7,293 bases of DNA from contig JAUSNC010000055.1 of the NCBI GenBank assembly GCA_030645645.1, forward strand, positions 1 through 7,293. Direction: 5' to 3'. The translations under genes and the position numbers were made by a program. Below the pieces are notes generated by a model, which had not been told where the DNA came from, ran no database searches, and was given only the letters and a program-made list of their open reading frames with translations. The stretch is from Candidatus Parcubacteria bacterium (GTDB taxonomy: Bacteria; Patescibacteriota; Minisyncoccia; Minisyncoccales; UBA6532). Shown here in pieces: positions 1-6,825 of the stretch (its first letter is position 1; each line of letters starts with the position of its first letter).

Positions 1-1708
1 CAAAACGGCTGGCATTCCATATTTTATTGGCAAAATTCCTATAACCTCGGATTTTTTCTTCATGAATAATAGGATCAGATCCTGGAGTATTGCCAACAAT
101 AAGGGACATTCTTAATGCATCGGCGCCGTAAATATCTATCACTCCCAGAGGATCAATCACGTTTCCCTTTGATTTTGACATTTTTTGACGGTCTTTATCG
201 CGTACAAGGCCGTTAAAATAAACGGTTTTAAAAGGCGCTTTGCCGGTAATATAAAGGCCGAACATTATCATTCTGGCAATCCAGAAGAAAATAAGATCCC
301 ATCCCGTTTCCATAACATCTGTCGGGTAAAACGTTTTAAAATCGTCCTTTTTTAAAGTTTTTAAGGTTGCAAAAGGCCATTGCCCGGAAGAAAACCAAGC
401 GTCAAAAACATCTTCTTCGCCTTCGCCGGGAATTTTTATCCCCCAGACGATCTGTCGGGAAATATTCCAGTCCCTTATATTCTTCATCCAGTGGAAGAAT
501 ACTTTTTTAAAGTGGTTCGGAATAAAAACTATCTCTCCTTCTTTTACCGCTTTTACCGCCATATCTCTTAATGAATATTTTCCTGATTTTGGTTTTTCCG
601 TCATTTTTAAAAACCAGAGATTGTCTAAAATCATAGGTTCAATAAGAGACCCGCATTTATAGCAAACAGCGACATTGTGGCTATAATTATGATCTGTTTT
701 TAAAGGATCCAACAGTCCCTTTTGAGCCATATCCTCGGCTATTTTTATTCTTGCTTCCATCACTTTTAATCCTTGATATGGGCCTGCTAATTCATTAAGC
801 TTGCCGAATTTATTTATTACCTGCACGGGCCCGGGAATTTCTTCTTTGTGACGCTGCCAGATTTCAAAATCAATCGGGTCATGGGCCGGAGTCACTTTTA
901 CAACACCTGTTCCAAAAGTAGTATCAACGGCCTGGTCGCCGATTACTTTTATTTTTCTTTTACCCAAAAGCGTTTCAATTTCTATTTCCTTTCCAATATA
1001 TTGCTTGTATCTTTCGTCTTTAGGATTTACCGCAACAGCCGTATCGCCGAATTTTGTCTCAAGTCTTACGGTTGCCAATTCCAATGGTCCGTATTTTATA
1101 TAATAAAGAGGGTCTTTTCGTTCTTCGTGTTTCACTTCAAGGTCCGAGAGGGAAGTCTGATGTTTTATACACCAGTTTATTATTCTGTTTCCCTTATATA
1201 GGAGGCCGTCTTCTTTTAATTTTTCAAAAGTTTGGTAAACGATTTTGATTATATCTTCATCCAGGGTGAATTTTTTTCTGGACCAGTCGCAGGAAGCACC
1301 CAGTTTTTTAAGCTGGTTTTCCATAATAACTCTGTTTTTCATCGTGAATTCCAACATTTCCTTATAAAGCTGGTCGCGGGGAATCTGAAATCTGGAACGG
1401 CCTTCTTTTTCCAGTTTTTTGTCGTATACGACCTGTGTTTCAAATCCAGCGTGATCGGCTCCCGGCACCCATAAGGTTTTTTCTCCCAGCATACGGTGAT
1501 AGCGTATCATTATATCCTGAAGGGTTATCACAACAGCATGGCCGATATGCAGGGAACCATTAGCATTGGGAGGAGGCATTATAATAGTAAAAGGTTTTTT
1601 CTTTTTTGACGGCAGTTTATCCGGATTAAAAAATCCTGTCTTCATCCAGAAGTCATAGATGCGATTTTCAACCAGTTGCGGATTATATGTTTTTTCCAGG
1701 TTCTTCAT
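1..1708 (-). CDS. valS: Valyl-tRNA synthetase, N-terminal 569 residues (3' end beyond window)
   Basis: Cytoplasmic class I aminoacyl-tRNA synthetase that joins valine to tRNA-Val using ATP and hydrolyses mischarged Thr-tRNA-Val. I translated the minus frame by hand and it is open for 569 codons to the window edge. Seen: PPPNANGSLHIGH with the HIGH signature at residues 54-57; a CP1 editing insert at about 175-400 with ATVRLET (212-218) and GTGVVKVTPAHDP (266-278); CYKCG (349-353); SRQIVWG (417-423); DAWFSSG (436-442); KMSKS at 509-513. K271, T273, D277 and D280 line up with the editing residues known in bacterial ValS. The missing part would hold the anticodon-binding domain and C-terminal coiled coil. 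The ATG at 1708 is the earliest possible start because an in-frame TAA lies 6 nt upstream. It follows tsaD by 35 nt on the same strand but seems to have its own promoter. Odd: the segment between SRQIVWG and DAWFSSG is very short, and the usual RPET of the editing motif reads RLET. Confidence 0.97.
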   Translation of the reverse strand, partial: MKNLEKTYNPQLVENRIYDFWMKTGFFNPDKLPSKKKKPFTIIMPPPNANGSLHIGHAVVITLQDIMIRYHRMLGEKTLWVPGADHAGFETQVVYDKKLEKEGRSRFQIPRDQLYKEMLEFTMKNRVIMENQLKKLGASCDWSRKKFTLDEDIIKIVYQTFEKLKEDGLLYKGNRIINWCIKHQTSLSDLEVKHEERKDPLYYIKYGPLELATVRLETKFGDTAVAVNPKDERYKQYIGKEIEIETLLGKRKIKVIGDQAVDTTFGTGVVKVTPAHDPIDFEIWQRHKEEIPGPVQVINKFGKLNELAGPYQGLKVMEARIKIAEDMAQKGLLDPLKTDHNYSHNVAVCYKCGSLIEPMILDNLWFLKMTEKPKSGKYSLRDMAVKAVKEGEIVFIPNHFKKVFFHWMKNIRDWNISRQIVWGIKIPGEGEEDVFDAWFSSGQWPFATLKTLKKDDFKTFYPTDVMETGWDLIFFWIARMIMFGLYITGKAPFKTVYFNGLVRDKDRQKMSKSKGNVIDPLGVIDIYGADALRMSLIVGNTPGSDPIIHEEKIRGYRNFANKIWNASRF

Positions 1709-1717
1709 AAATTATTC

Positions 1718-1726
1718 ATTATATCA
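1718..1726 (-). promoter_or_regulatory. Extended -10 promoter of valS
   Basis: On the minus strand the tsaD-valS gap contains TGATATAAT, a perfect match to the extended -10 consensus TGnTATAAT. The hexamer ends 9 nt before the valS ATG, so the expected start of transcription is about 2-3 nt before the start codon, giving an almost leaderless mRNA. The -35 position would fall on the tsaD stop region (TAAATA), which is a poor match, but extended -10 promoters tolerate a weak -35. Read-through from tsaD remains possible, as no terminator separates the genes. Confidence 0.6.
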
Positions 1727-1743
1727 CGCCTTATTAGATATAT

Positions 1744-2925
1744 TTAGGTAATCCTCAGATTTGCTTTTGCCGAAAGGTTTTTCCAAGATTTCGTTTCTTT
1801 TTTCAGCCAGTGGAAATAACCGGCCGCGCCAATCATCGCCGCGTTGTCGGTGCAAAGAATTTTAGGCGGAATTAGAAGATGTGCACCAGTTTTTAAACGG
1901 AATTGTTTTCTTAACTCTTCGTTCGCCGCTACTCCTCCCCCTAAAATTATTGATTTTGCATTATATTCATCAGCGGCCCGCAAGGTTTTAGTTATTAAAA
2001 CTTCTATTATCGCATTTTGAATGTCTTTGCTTATTTCTGTTATATATTCCTTTGATTTTCTTGTTTTTGCAGATTGGCTTTTAAAATTATAAAGAACTGC
2101 AGTTTTTAGCCCGGAGAAGCTTAAATCATAATCTTTTGTATGGATCATAGGCCTTGGCAGGTTGATTTTTAATTCGGCGCCCGGTGGAAAAGATTTAAAT
2201 TGAGACGCTTTTTTTGCAATGGCCGGACCCCCAGGATATCCCAATCCGAGAATTCGGGCAGATTTGTCAAAACATTCTCCGGCCGCGTCGTCTCGGGTTT
2301 CTCCCAGAATTTTATACTTCCCGTAATTTTTCATCAGAAGTATCTGGGTATGCCCTCCGGAAACAATCAGTGAGATTGCAGGAAACAAAGCATCAGGTTT
2401 CAGATTAAAATCTTTATCAATGAAATTTGCGAATAAATGGGCTTCTATATGGTTTACCGGCGTTATTTTCAGATTCCAGAAATATGACAGGGCTCTGGCG
2501 AAATTCACGCCTACCCAAAGCGCCGGTTCAAGTCCAGGACCTTCGGTTGTGGCAATAAAATCCACATTAGGTTTTTTATATTTAAGCAAAAACGTTTTCA
2601 ATTGCTTAAAAAGAACAGGCTCCCTTTCGAGTATTTTTTCAATCACTTTAAATTTAGCTACCGAAGTCTGCTTTTTTGCTGATTTTTTTAACAAGCCGGA
2701 TTCCTTCAGGGCCTGAGTAAGTACGGGAACCAAATTTCTTTGGTGTTCTCTTTTTGCTAGAGTCGGATAAACTCCTCCCCATTTCCTATGGATTTCCGTT
2801 TGGGAAGAAATAATATTAGATAAACAAGTAAAACCGGCCTTATTTCCTTTTAAGGTTTTTAATATTGAAACAGAAGTGTCGTCGCAGGAAGTTTCTAGCG
2901 CCAAAATTAAAGTTTTTTCAGACAT
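1744..2925 (-). CDS. tsaD: tRNA N6-threonylcarbamoyladenosine (t6A37) transferase subunit
   Basis: ASKHA-fold catalytic subunit that transfers the threonylcarbamoyl group to A37 of ANN-decoding tRNAs, working with TsaB and TsaE (not in this window). The product is 393 residues, longer than the roughly 340 of E. coli TsaD. Seen: LETSCDDT (10-17); the metal-site NHIEAH with H159 and H163; SGGHTQ (189-194); ETRDDAAGECFDK (209-221); GYPGGP (229-234); LSFSGLK (268-274); LGGGVAAN (328-335); CTDNAAM with metal ligand D360. A lysine-rich stretch of about 38 residues (81-118) interrupts the usual link between the KESGL helix and the EGPGL motif. I chose the ATG at 2925: MSEKTLILALETSC matches the usual compact N terminus. 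The alternative TTG at 2949 adds 8 atypical residues and lies inside the predicted promoter. No ribosome binding site is visible. valS follows on the same strand, so both genes serve tRNA function. Confidence 0.96.
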   Translation of the reverse strand: MSEKTLILALETSCDDTSVSILKTLKGNKAGFTCLSNIISSQTEIHRKWGGVYPTLAKREHQRNLVPVLTQALKESGLLKKSAKKQTSVAKFKVIEKILEREPVLFKQLKTFLLKYKKPNVDFIATTEGPGLEPALWVGVNFARALSYFWNLKITPVNHIEAHLFANFIDKDFNLKPDALFPAISLIVSGGHTQILLMKNYGKYKILGETRDDAAGECFDKSARILGLGYPGGPAIAKKASQFKSFPPGAELKINLPRPMIHTKDYDLSFSGLKTAVLYNFKSQSAKTRKSKEYITEISKDIQNAIIEVLITKTLRAADEYNAKSIILGGGVAANEELRKQFRLKTGAHLLIPPKILCTDNAAMIGAAGYFHWLKKETKSWKNLSAKANLRIT

Positions 2926-2939
2926 ATTATATTGGTTTA

Positions 2940-2968
2940 AGAATAGCAATGATGTTGTTATTTTTCAA
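2940..2968 (-). promoter_or_regulatory. tsaD promoter
   Basis: Reading the minus strand: -35 TTGAAA (2968-2963), a 17-nt spacer, then -10 TATTCT (2945-2940) preceded by TGC, which makes it an extended -10. The -10 ends 14 nt before the tsaD ATG, predicting a leader of about 7 nt without a Shine-Dalgarno site. The elements overlap the divergent tRNA-Glu promoter. The call comes from consensus matching only. Confidence 0.55.
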
Positions 2969-2982
2969 ATTCTTGATATAAT
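2955..2982 (+). promoter_or_regulatory. Promoter of the tRNA-Glu / glycosyltransferase unit
   Basis: -35 TTGTTA (2955-2960, four of six consensus bases), a 16-nt spacer, and a perfect extended -10, TGATATAAT (2974-2982). The expected start is near 2989, giving a leader of about 8 nt before the tRNA 5' end at 2997. It is the only good plus-strand promoter ahead of the tRNA, and just 7 nt separate the tRNA from the following gene, so this promoter probably drives both. Its spacer contains the -35 box of the opposing tsaD promoter. Confidence 0.7.
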
Positions 2983-2996
2983 CTGAAAAGATTACT

Positions 2997-3071
2997 GGCC
3001 TCATCGTCTAGTGGTTAGGACACAGCCCCTTCAAGGCTGTGACACGGGTTCGACTCCCGTTGAGGCCACCA
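2997..3071 (+). tRNA. tRNA-Glu (anticodon UUC), CCA encoded
   Basis: A complete 75-nt cloverleaf. The acceptor stem GGCCTCA/TGAGGCC pairs over 7 bp; the D stem is GTCT/GGAC; the anticodon stem CAGCC/GGCTG encloses the 7-nt loop CCTTCAA with TTC at positions 34-36; the variable region is TGAC; the T arm is ACGGG-TTCGACT-CCCGT. Discriminator A is followed by an encoded CCA (3069-3071). The U11-A24 pair and the 4-nt variable region agree with known tRNA-Glu identity features. Odd: position 33 is C, where tRNAs almost always have U. The 3' end lies 7 nt before the next gene's ATG. Confidence 0.97.
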
Positions 3072-3078
3072 AAGAGAT

Positions 3079-4644
3079 ATGGATTCAATAGAGAAAAACT
3101 ATATTTTAATAGGTCGCGCCAGCGACATAGAAAATTATTGGGAAAGAAAGCTTTTCAGATTTTTTGAAATGCTTCCGGCTTTTTTATGCTGGGGAACTCT
3201 TTTTTCCGTGATTATATTTTCAATATTCAGACCCGTTTGGGTTTCTTTATTTATAATCTTTTTTGTAACATTTTGGCTTTTAAGGATAATTTATCTCACT
3301 TTTTATTTATGGATAGGTGTAGGAAGAATGAGAAAGCATGAAAAGATTGATTGGCTGGCTAAGATTGAAAAATTGCCGGTTGAAAACTATAAGGTTCCGG
3401 TTAAATCTTGGAAGGATATTTACCATCTGATTGTTTTTCCAATGTACAAGGAACCGATAAAAATCGTTCAAGACAGTTTTAATGCTCTATTAGCAAGTGA
3501 TTTTCCGAAGGAACAAATGATCGTGGTTTTGGCAATTGAAGAAAGTGCCGGAGAAGATGCTCAAAATATGGCTGAAATGATTGAAAAAGAATACGGAAAT
3601 AAATTCCTTAAATTCTATATAACCAGACATCCTCAGGGTCTGCCGGGCGAGATTCCGGGCAAGGGATCTAATGAAACTTGGGCTCTGAAGAAAACGAAAG
3701 AATTTATAATTGATAAATTAGCCGTTCCTTATGAAAATATTATAGTTTCTTCTTTTGATATTGACACTGTTGTTTTCCCAAAATATTTCAGTTGTCTTAC
3801 TTATTATTATTTAACCGTCAATAATCCGAGCAGGACCAGCTTTCAGCCAATTCCTCTTTTTATAAATAATATATGGCAGGTGCCGTTGTTCTCCCGTTTG
3901 TTTTCTTTTTCAACAACATTCTGGCAGACAATGAACCAAGAAAGGCCGGAAAGCCTCATTACTTTTTCTTCCCATTCAATGAGCTTTAAAGCCTTGGTTG
4001 ATGTCGGTTTCCGGCAGGTTTGCGTGGTATCGGACGATTCAAGAATATATTGGCAGTGTTTTTTCTTTTACGACGGAAAATACGAAGTGAAGCCCATATT
4101 CTATCCGATCTCCATGGATGCCAATGCTGCCCAAAGTTTTCTGAAAACGCTAGTAAATGTTTATAAACAGCAGAGGAGATGGGCGTACGGAGCGGGGGAT
4201 ATTTCCTATTTCCTTTTTTGCGCATTCAGGGACAAAAAAACTCCTCTTCTGAAAAAGCTGGTAAAGGGGGCTGAATTAATAGAAGGACATTGGTCGTGGG
4301 CTATGGCGCCGCTTTTGATATTTTTTCTCGGATGGTTGCCCCTATTGCTGGGAGGGGAATATTTTTCTCAGACCCTGCTTTCATATAATCTTCCCAGGGT
4401 TACAAGTATGATCTTAACCTTTGCCATGACGGGCCTTATTGTATCTGCTTATTTCAGCATCGTACTATTACCCCCAAAGCCTCTTAAATATGGCCGTTTA
4501 AAATACGTTGCTCTATTAATTCAATGGTTGCTTTTGCCGATTATGATGATATTTTTTTCTTCTTTTCCGGCAATAGACGCTCAAACCCGCCTAATGTTCG
4601 GAAAATATCTCGGCTTTTGGCCTACGGAGAAATTCAGAAAGTAA
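3079..4644 (+). CDS. Membrane-bound family 2 (GT-A, cellulose-synthase-like) glycosyltransferase
   Basis: Predicted inner-membrane processive-type glycosyltransferase of 521 residues; sugar donor and product are unknown. Two hydrophobic segments (about 33-50 and 53-79) come first, followed by a cytosolic GT-A domain (about 112-370) with FPMYKEP (120-126), LAIEES (151-156), KGSNETW (195-201), the metal-binding DID (227-229), SDD (318-320) at the catalytic-base position, and QQRRW (364-368) as the QxxRW motif. Three or so C-terminal membrane spans follow (about 407-425, 441-463, 475-495). This D, DxD, D, QxxRW order is shared with cellulose and hyaluronan synthases. The TED motif of cellulose synthases reads SDD here. 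The start is well fixed: an in-frame TGA lies 18 nt upstream, inside the tRNA-Glu acceptor stem, and no earlier ATG exists. Only 7 nt separate it from the tRNA, with a weak AGAG as the sole ribosome-site candidate. It ends directly against the recG stop. A surface polysaccharide role is inference. Confidence 0.9.
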   Translation: MDSIEKNYILIGRASDIENYWERKLFRFFEMLPAFLCWGTLFSVIIFSIFRPVWVSLFIIFFVTFWLLRIIYLTFYLWIGVGRMRKHEKIDWLAKIEKLPVENYKVPVKSWKDIYHLIVFPMYKEPIKIVQDSFNALLASDFPKEQMIVVLAIEESAGEDAQNMAEMIEKEYGNKFLKFYITRHPQGLPGEIPGKGSNETWALKKTKEFIIDKLAVPYENIIVSSFDIDTVVFPKYFSCLTYYYLTVNNPSRTSFQPIPLFINNIWQVPLFSRLFSFSTTFWQTMNQERPESLITFSSHSMSFKALVDVGFRQVCVVSDDSRIYWQCFFFYDGKYEVKPIFYPISMDANAAQSFLKTLVNVYKQQRRWAYGAGDISYFLFCAFRDKKTPLLKKLVKGAELIEGHWSWAMAPLLIFFLGWLPLLLGGEYFSQTLLSYNLPRVTSMILTFAMTGLIVSAYFSIVLLPPKPLKYGRLKYVALLIQWLLLPIMMIFFSSFPAIDAQTRLMFGKYLGFWPTEKFRK

Positions 4645-6816
4645 TTATTCAAGGTGTATTTTTTCTCCGAATTCCTCAATCCTCTCCTTCAAGAGAGGAT
4701 ATTTTTTTAAATACGGATCATCTTCTAGTATTTCTTTTGCCGCTTGTCTTGTTTTCTCTATTAAACGGATGTCTTTTAAAGAATTCATTACGAGATCGGG
4801 AATGCCCCATTGCCTGGTTCCCTGAAAATCGCCGGGTCCACGTATTTCCAAATCTTTTTCCGCCAACTCAAATCCGTCTTCGCTTTCCACCAGAGCTTTT
4901 AATCGCCGGGCGGTTTTGATTGTGTCTGATTCTGAGAATAAAAGGCAGTACGACTGGTATTTTGATCTCCCGACCCTTCCGCGGAATTGATGCAATTGCG
5001 CCAGGCCGAATCTTTCTGCGCCTTCTATCATCATTACCGTGGCATTGGGAATATCAATACCCACTTCAATTACGGATGTTGAAACCAAAATATTTATTTT
5101 TCCGTTTTTAAAATCTCTCATTATTCTTTCCTTTTCTTTGAGTGCCATTTTCCCGTGTAGCATTCCTATTTTCAAGTCAGGAAATATTTGTTTTGAAAGC
5201 TTTTCATATTCCTCTTTGACCGCTTTCGCTTCCGCCCATCCTAAGGCGTCCGGTTTGTTTTCCGAAGTTTTACCTGATTCTATTCTCGGACAGATGACGA
5301 AGACTTGCCGTCCTAATTTAACGTGTTTTTTTAGAAAAGCATAGGCTTTTTTTCTTCCTTCCGGAGAAATTGCCTTTGTAATTATTTTTTTCCTTCCTTT
5401 TGGCAATTCATCAATCAATGAGAGGTCAAGATCGCCATAAATCGTCAGGGCGAGGGTTCTGGGGATTGGAGTGGCGGTCATTGAAAGCAAATGGGGAATG
5501 GACTTTATTTGTTTTAATGAGTTTTTTTGCAGGCGTGCTCTTTGTTCAACTCCAAATCTGTGCTGTTCATCCAAAATGACCAGGCCCAGATTTCCAAATT
5601 TCACCTGCTTTTGAATTAAAGCATGGGTTCCTATCAGGATATTTATTTCTTCTTTCATAGTTCTTTCCAATAATTTTTTCCGGGATATTTCAACAGTATC
5701 GTTTTTCAATTTCCAGGAAATAAATTTATCTTCTTTTCCCGTAAGGAGGCCTATGTTTATTTTGAAATTCTGAAGCAATACGGCAACTGTTCTGAAATGT
5801 TGTTTTGCCAATATTTCGGTCGGGGCCATAAAGGCGATTTGATAGCCGGCTTTTATCATATTTAGAGCTGCTATTGCCGCCACTACCGTTTTTCCTGACC
5901 CTACATCGCCCTCAAGAAGCCGGTTCATGGGCCTTGGCTTTTCCATGTCTTTTAATATCTGCCAGGCGGATTTCCTTTGTGGATCAGTCAGCTTATAAGG
6001 TAAAGAATTTACAAGTTTTTGCACTGCCTGAATATTGAAAGGAGCAACGGGCGCTTTATTTAAAGCTATTCTCATTCTTGCCCTTCCTGTAAAAAGGGAA
6101 ATATTAAAGAGTTCCTCAAAAGAAAAGCGACTTTTCGCTTTTTCGGCAGATTCGAGGTTGTCGGGGAAATGGACCTGCCAAAGAGCCTGCGCAAGAGAAA
6201 GAAATTGATTTTCTTTTCTTATTTTTTCAGGCAAAGGATCATCCAAGCTGGATTTGAAGGCCAGTAAAAGAGGTTTAATTATTGTTCTTAACCATCTTGA
6301 AGAGAGCCTCTCTGTTTCCGGATAAACGGGGATAATTCTGGCGGTATGGGTAAATTCATCCTTATAAATTGCAGGAAGTTTGCTTTCGGAAGATTGATGG
6401 AGTTCTGATTTCAGAATCTTTTCGTAAATAGGATTTGAAAGATGAATTCCTTTTTTTCCAGTCAGTACTTTTCCGGCAAAACAGGCAATGTCGCTCGGTT
6501 TTAATACCTTCTCAAGATAAGGCTGATTAAACCAAGTTGCTTTTATTGCGCCCGTTTTATCTTCAATGATTGCTTCGGTTACGGATAATTTCCTTTTCCA
6601 TATCCTAGTTGTTTTAATGTCCAGGATTTTTCCAAGAATACAGGAAGTTTCATCTGTTTTTACTTCAGCTATTGGAATTAAATTAGAAAAATCCTCATAG
6701 CGATGGGGAAAATGAAAGAGAATGTCCCTTACTGTTTTTACACCGAGCTTTTTTAGTTTCCTTTGATAAACCGGCCCAATGCGCGGAATTTGTTCAATTG
6801 GGGTGGAAAGGTCCAT
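4645..6816 (-). CDS. recG: ATP-dependent DNA helicase RecG
   Basis: Superfamily 2 double-stranded DNA translocase that reverses stalled replication forks and processes branched recombination intermediates. It has 723 residues (E. coli RecG has about 693). Domains: N-terminal helical part with IPRIGPVYQRKLKKLGV (10-26) and FHFPHRYED (34-42); OB-fold wedge domain (about 55-135); helicase core with Walker A GDVGSGKT (303-310), MAPTEILAKQH (330-340), GTHALIQ (396-402), DEQHRFG (416-422), SMTATPIPRTLAL (445-457), VIEVGIDIP (582-590) and QFRGRVGR (610-617); C-terminal GTRQWG (666-671), which fits the TRG motif. No key residue appears lost. The ATG is fixed by an in-frame TAA 6 nt upstream. tRNA-Arg ends 9 nt before the start and no dedicated ribosome binding site fits. 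The 3' end carries the probable terminator of the converging glycosyltransferase gene on the opposite strand. I see no terminator for recG itself, so its transcript may run antisense into that gene. Confidence 0.98.
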   Translation of the reverse strand: MDLSTPIEQIPRIGPVYQRKLKKLGVKTVRDILFHFPHRYEDFSNLIPIAEVKTDETSCILGKILDIKTTRIWKRKLSVTEAIIEDKTGAIKATWFNQPYLEKVLKPSDIACFAGKVLTGKKGIHLSNPIYEKILKSELHQSSESKLPAIYKDEFTHTARIIPVYPETERLSSRWLRTIIKPLLLAFKSSLDDPLPEKIRKENQFLSLAQALWQVHFPDNLESAEKAKSRFSFEELFNISLFTGRARMRIALNKAPVAPFNIQAVQKLVNSLPYKLTDPQRKSAWQILKDMEKPRPMNRLLEGDVGSGKTVVAAIAALNMIKAGYQIAFMAPTEILAKQHFRTVAVLLQNFKINIGLLTGKEDKFISWKLKNDTVEISRKKLLERTMKEEINILIGTHALIQKQVKFGNLGLVILDEQHRFGVEQRARLQKNSLKQIKSIPHLLSMTATPIPRTLALTIYGDLDLSLIDELPKGRKKIITKAISPEGRKKAYAFLKKHVKLGRQVFVICPRIESGKTSENKPDALGWAEAKAVKEEYEKLSKQIFPDLKIGMLHGKMALKEKERIMRDFKNGKINILVSTSVIEVGIDIPNATVMMIEGAERFGLAQLHQFRGRVGRSKYQSYCLLFSESDTIKTARRLKALVESEDGFELAEKDLEIRGPGDFQGTRQWGIPDLVMNSLKDIRLIEKTRQAAKEILEDDPYLKKYPLLKERIEEFGEKIHLE
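4679..4708 (+). terminator. Intrinsic terminator of the glycosyltransferase unit, inside recG
   Basis: A perfect 8-bp inverted repeat, ATCCTCTC/GAGAGGAT (4679-4686 and 4693-4700), closes a 6-nt loop and is followed by a run of seven T (4702-4708). The T run lies on the plus-strand side, so it should end transcripts from the tRNA-Glu/glycosyltransferase unit, starting 34 nt past the stop codon. On the minus strand the hairpin is followed by no T tract. It lies wholly within the last codons of recG. Confidence 0.8.
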
Positions 6817-6825
6817 ATTTTATTG

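Noticed and set aside
380..1474. Several plus-strand open frames (63-117 codons) opposite valS.
   Set aside because: They lie antisense to a fully conserved valS frame, resemble no known protein, and are low-complexity Phe/Tyr-rich shadows of a Lys/Glu-rich gene.
2214..2716. Two plus-strand open frames opposite tsaD.
   Set aside because: Antisense shadows of the conserved TsaD motifs, with no recognisable domain or promoter.
2926..2949. A TTG start for tsaD at 2949, and a TATAAT directly before the ATG at 2925.
   Set aside because: The TTG adds an atypical N terminus and lies inside the predicted promoter. The TATAAT abuts the ATG, so it would start transcription inside the gene.
3986..4225. 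Minus-strand open frame of 79 codons within the glycosyltransferase gene.
   Set aside because: Opposite the conserved SDD and QxxRW region; no independent signal for a gene.
4524..5344. Plus-strand open frames overlapping the glycosyltransferase end and recG.
   Set aside because: They are antisense to conserved RecG helicase motifs, and the first crosses the strong terminator at 4679-4708.
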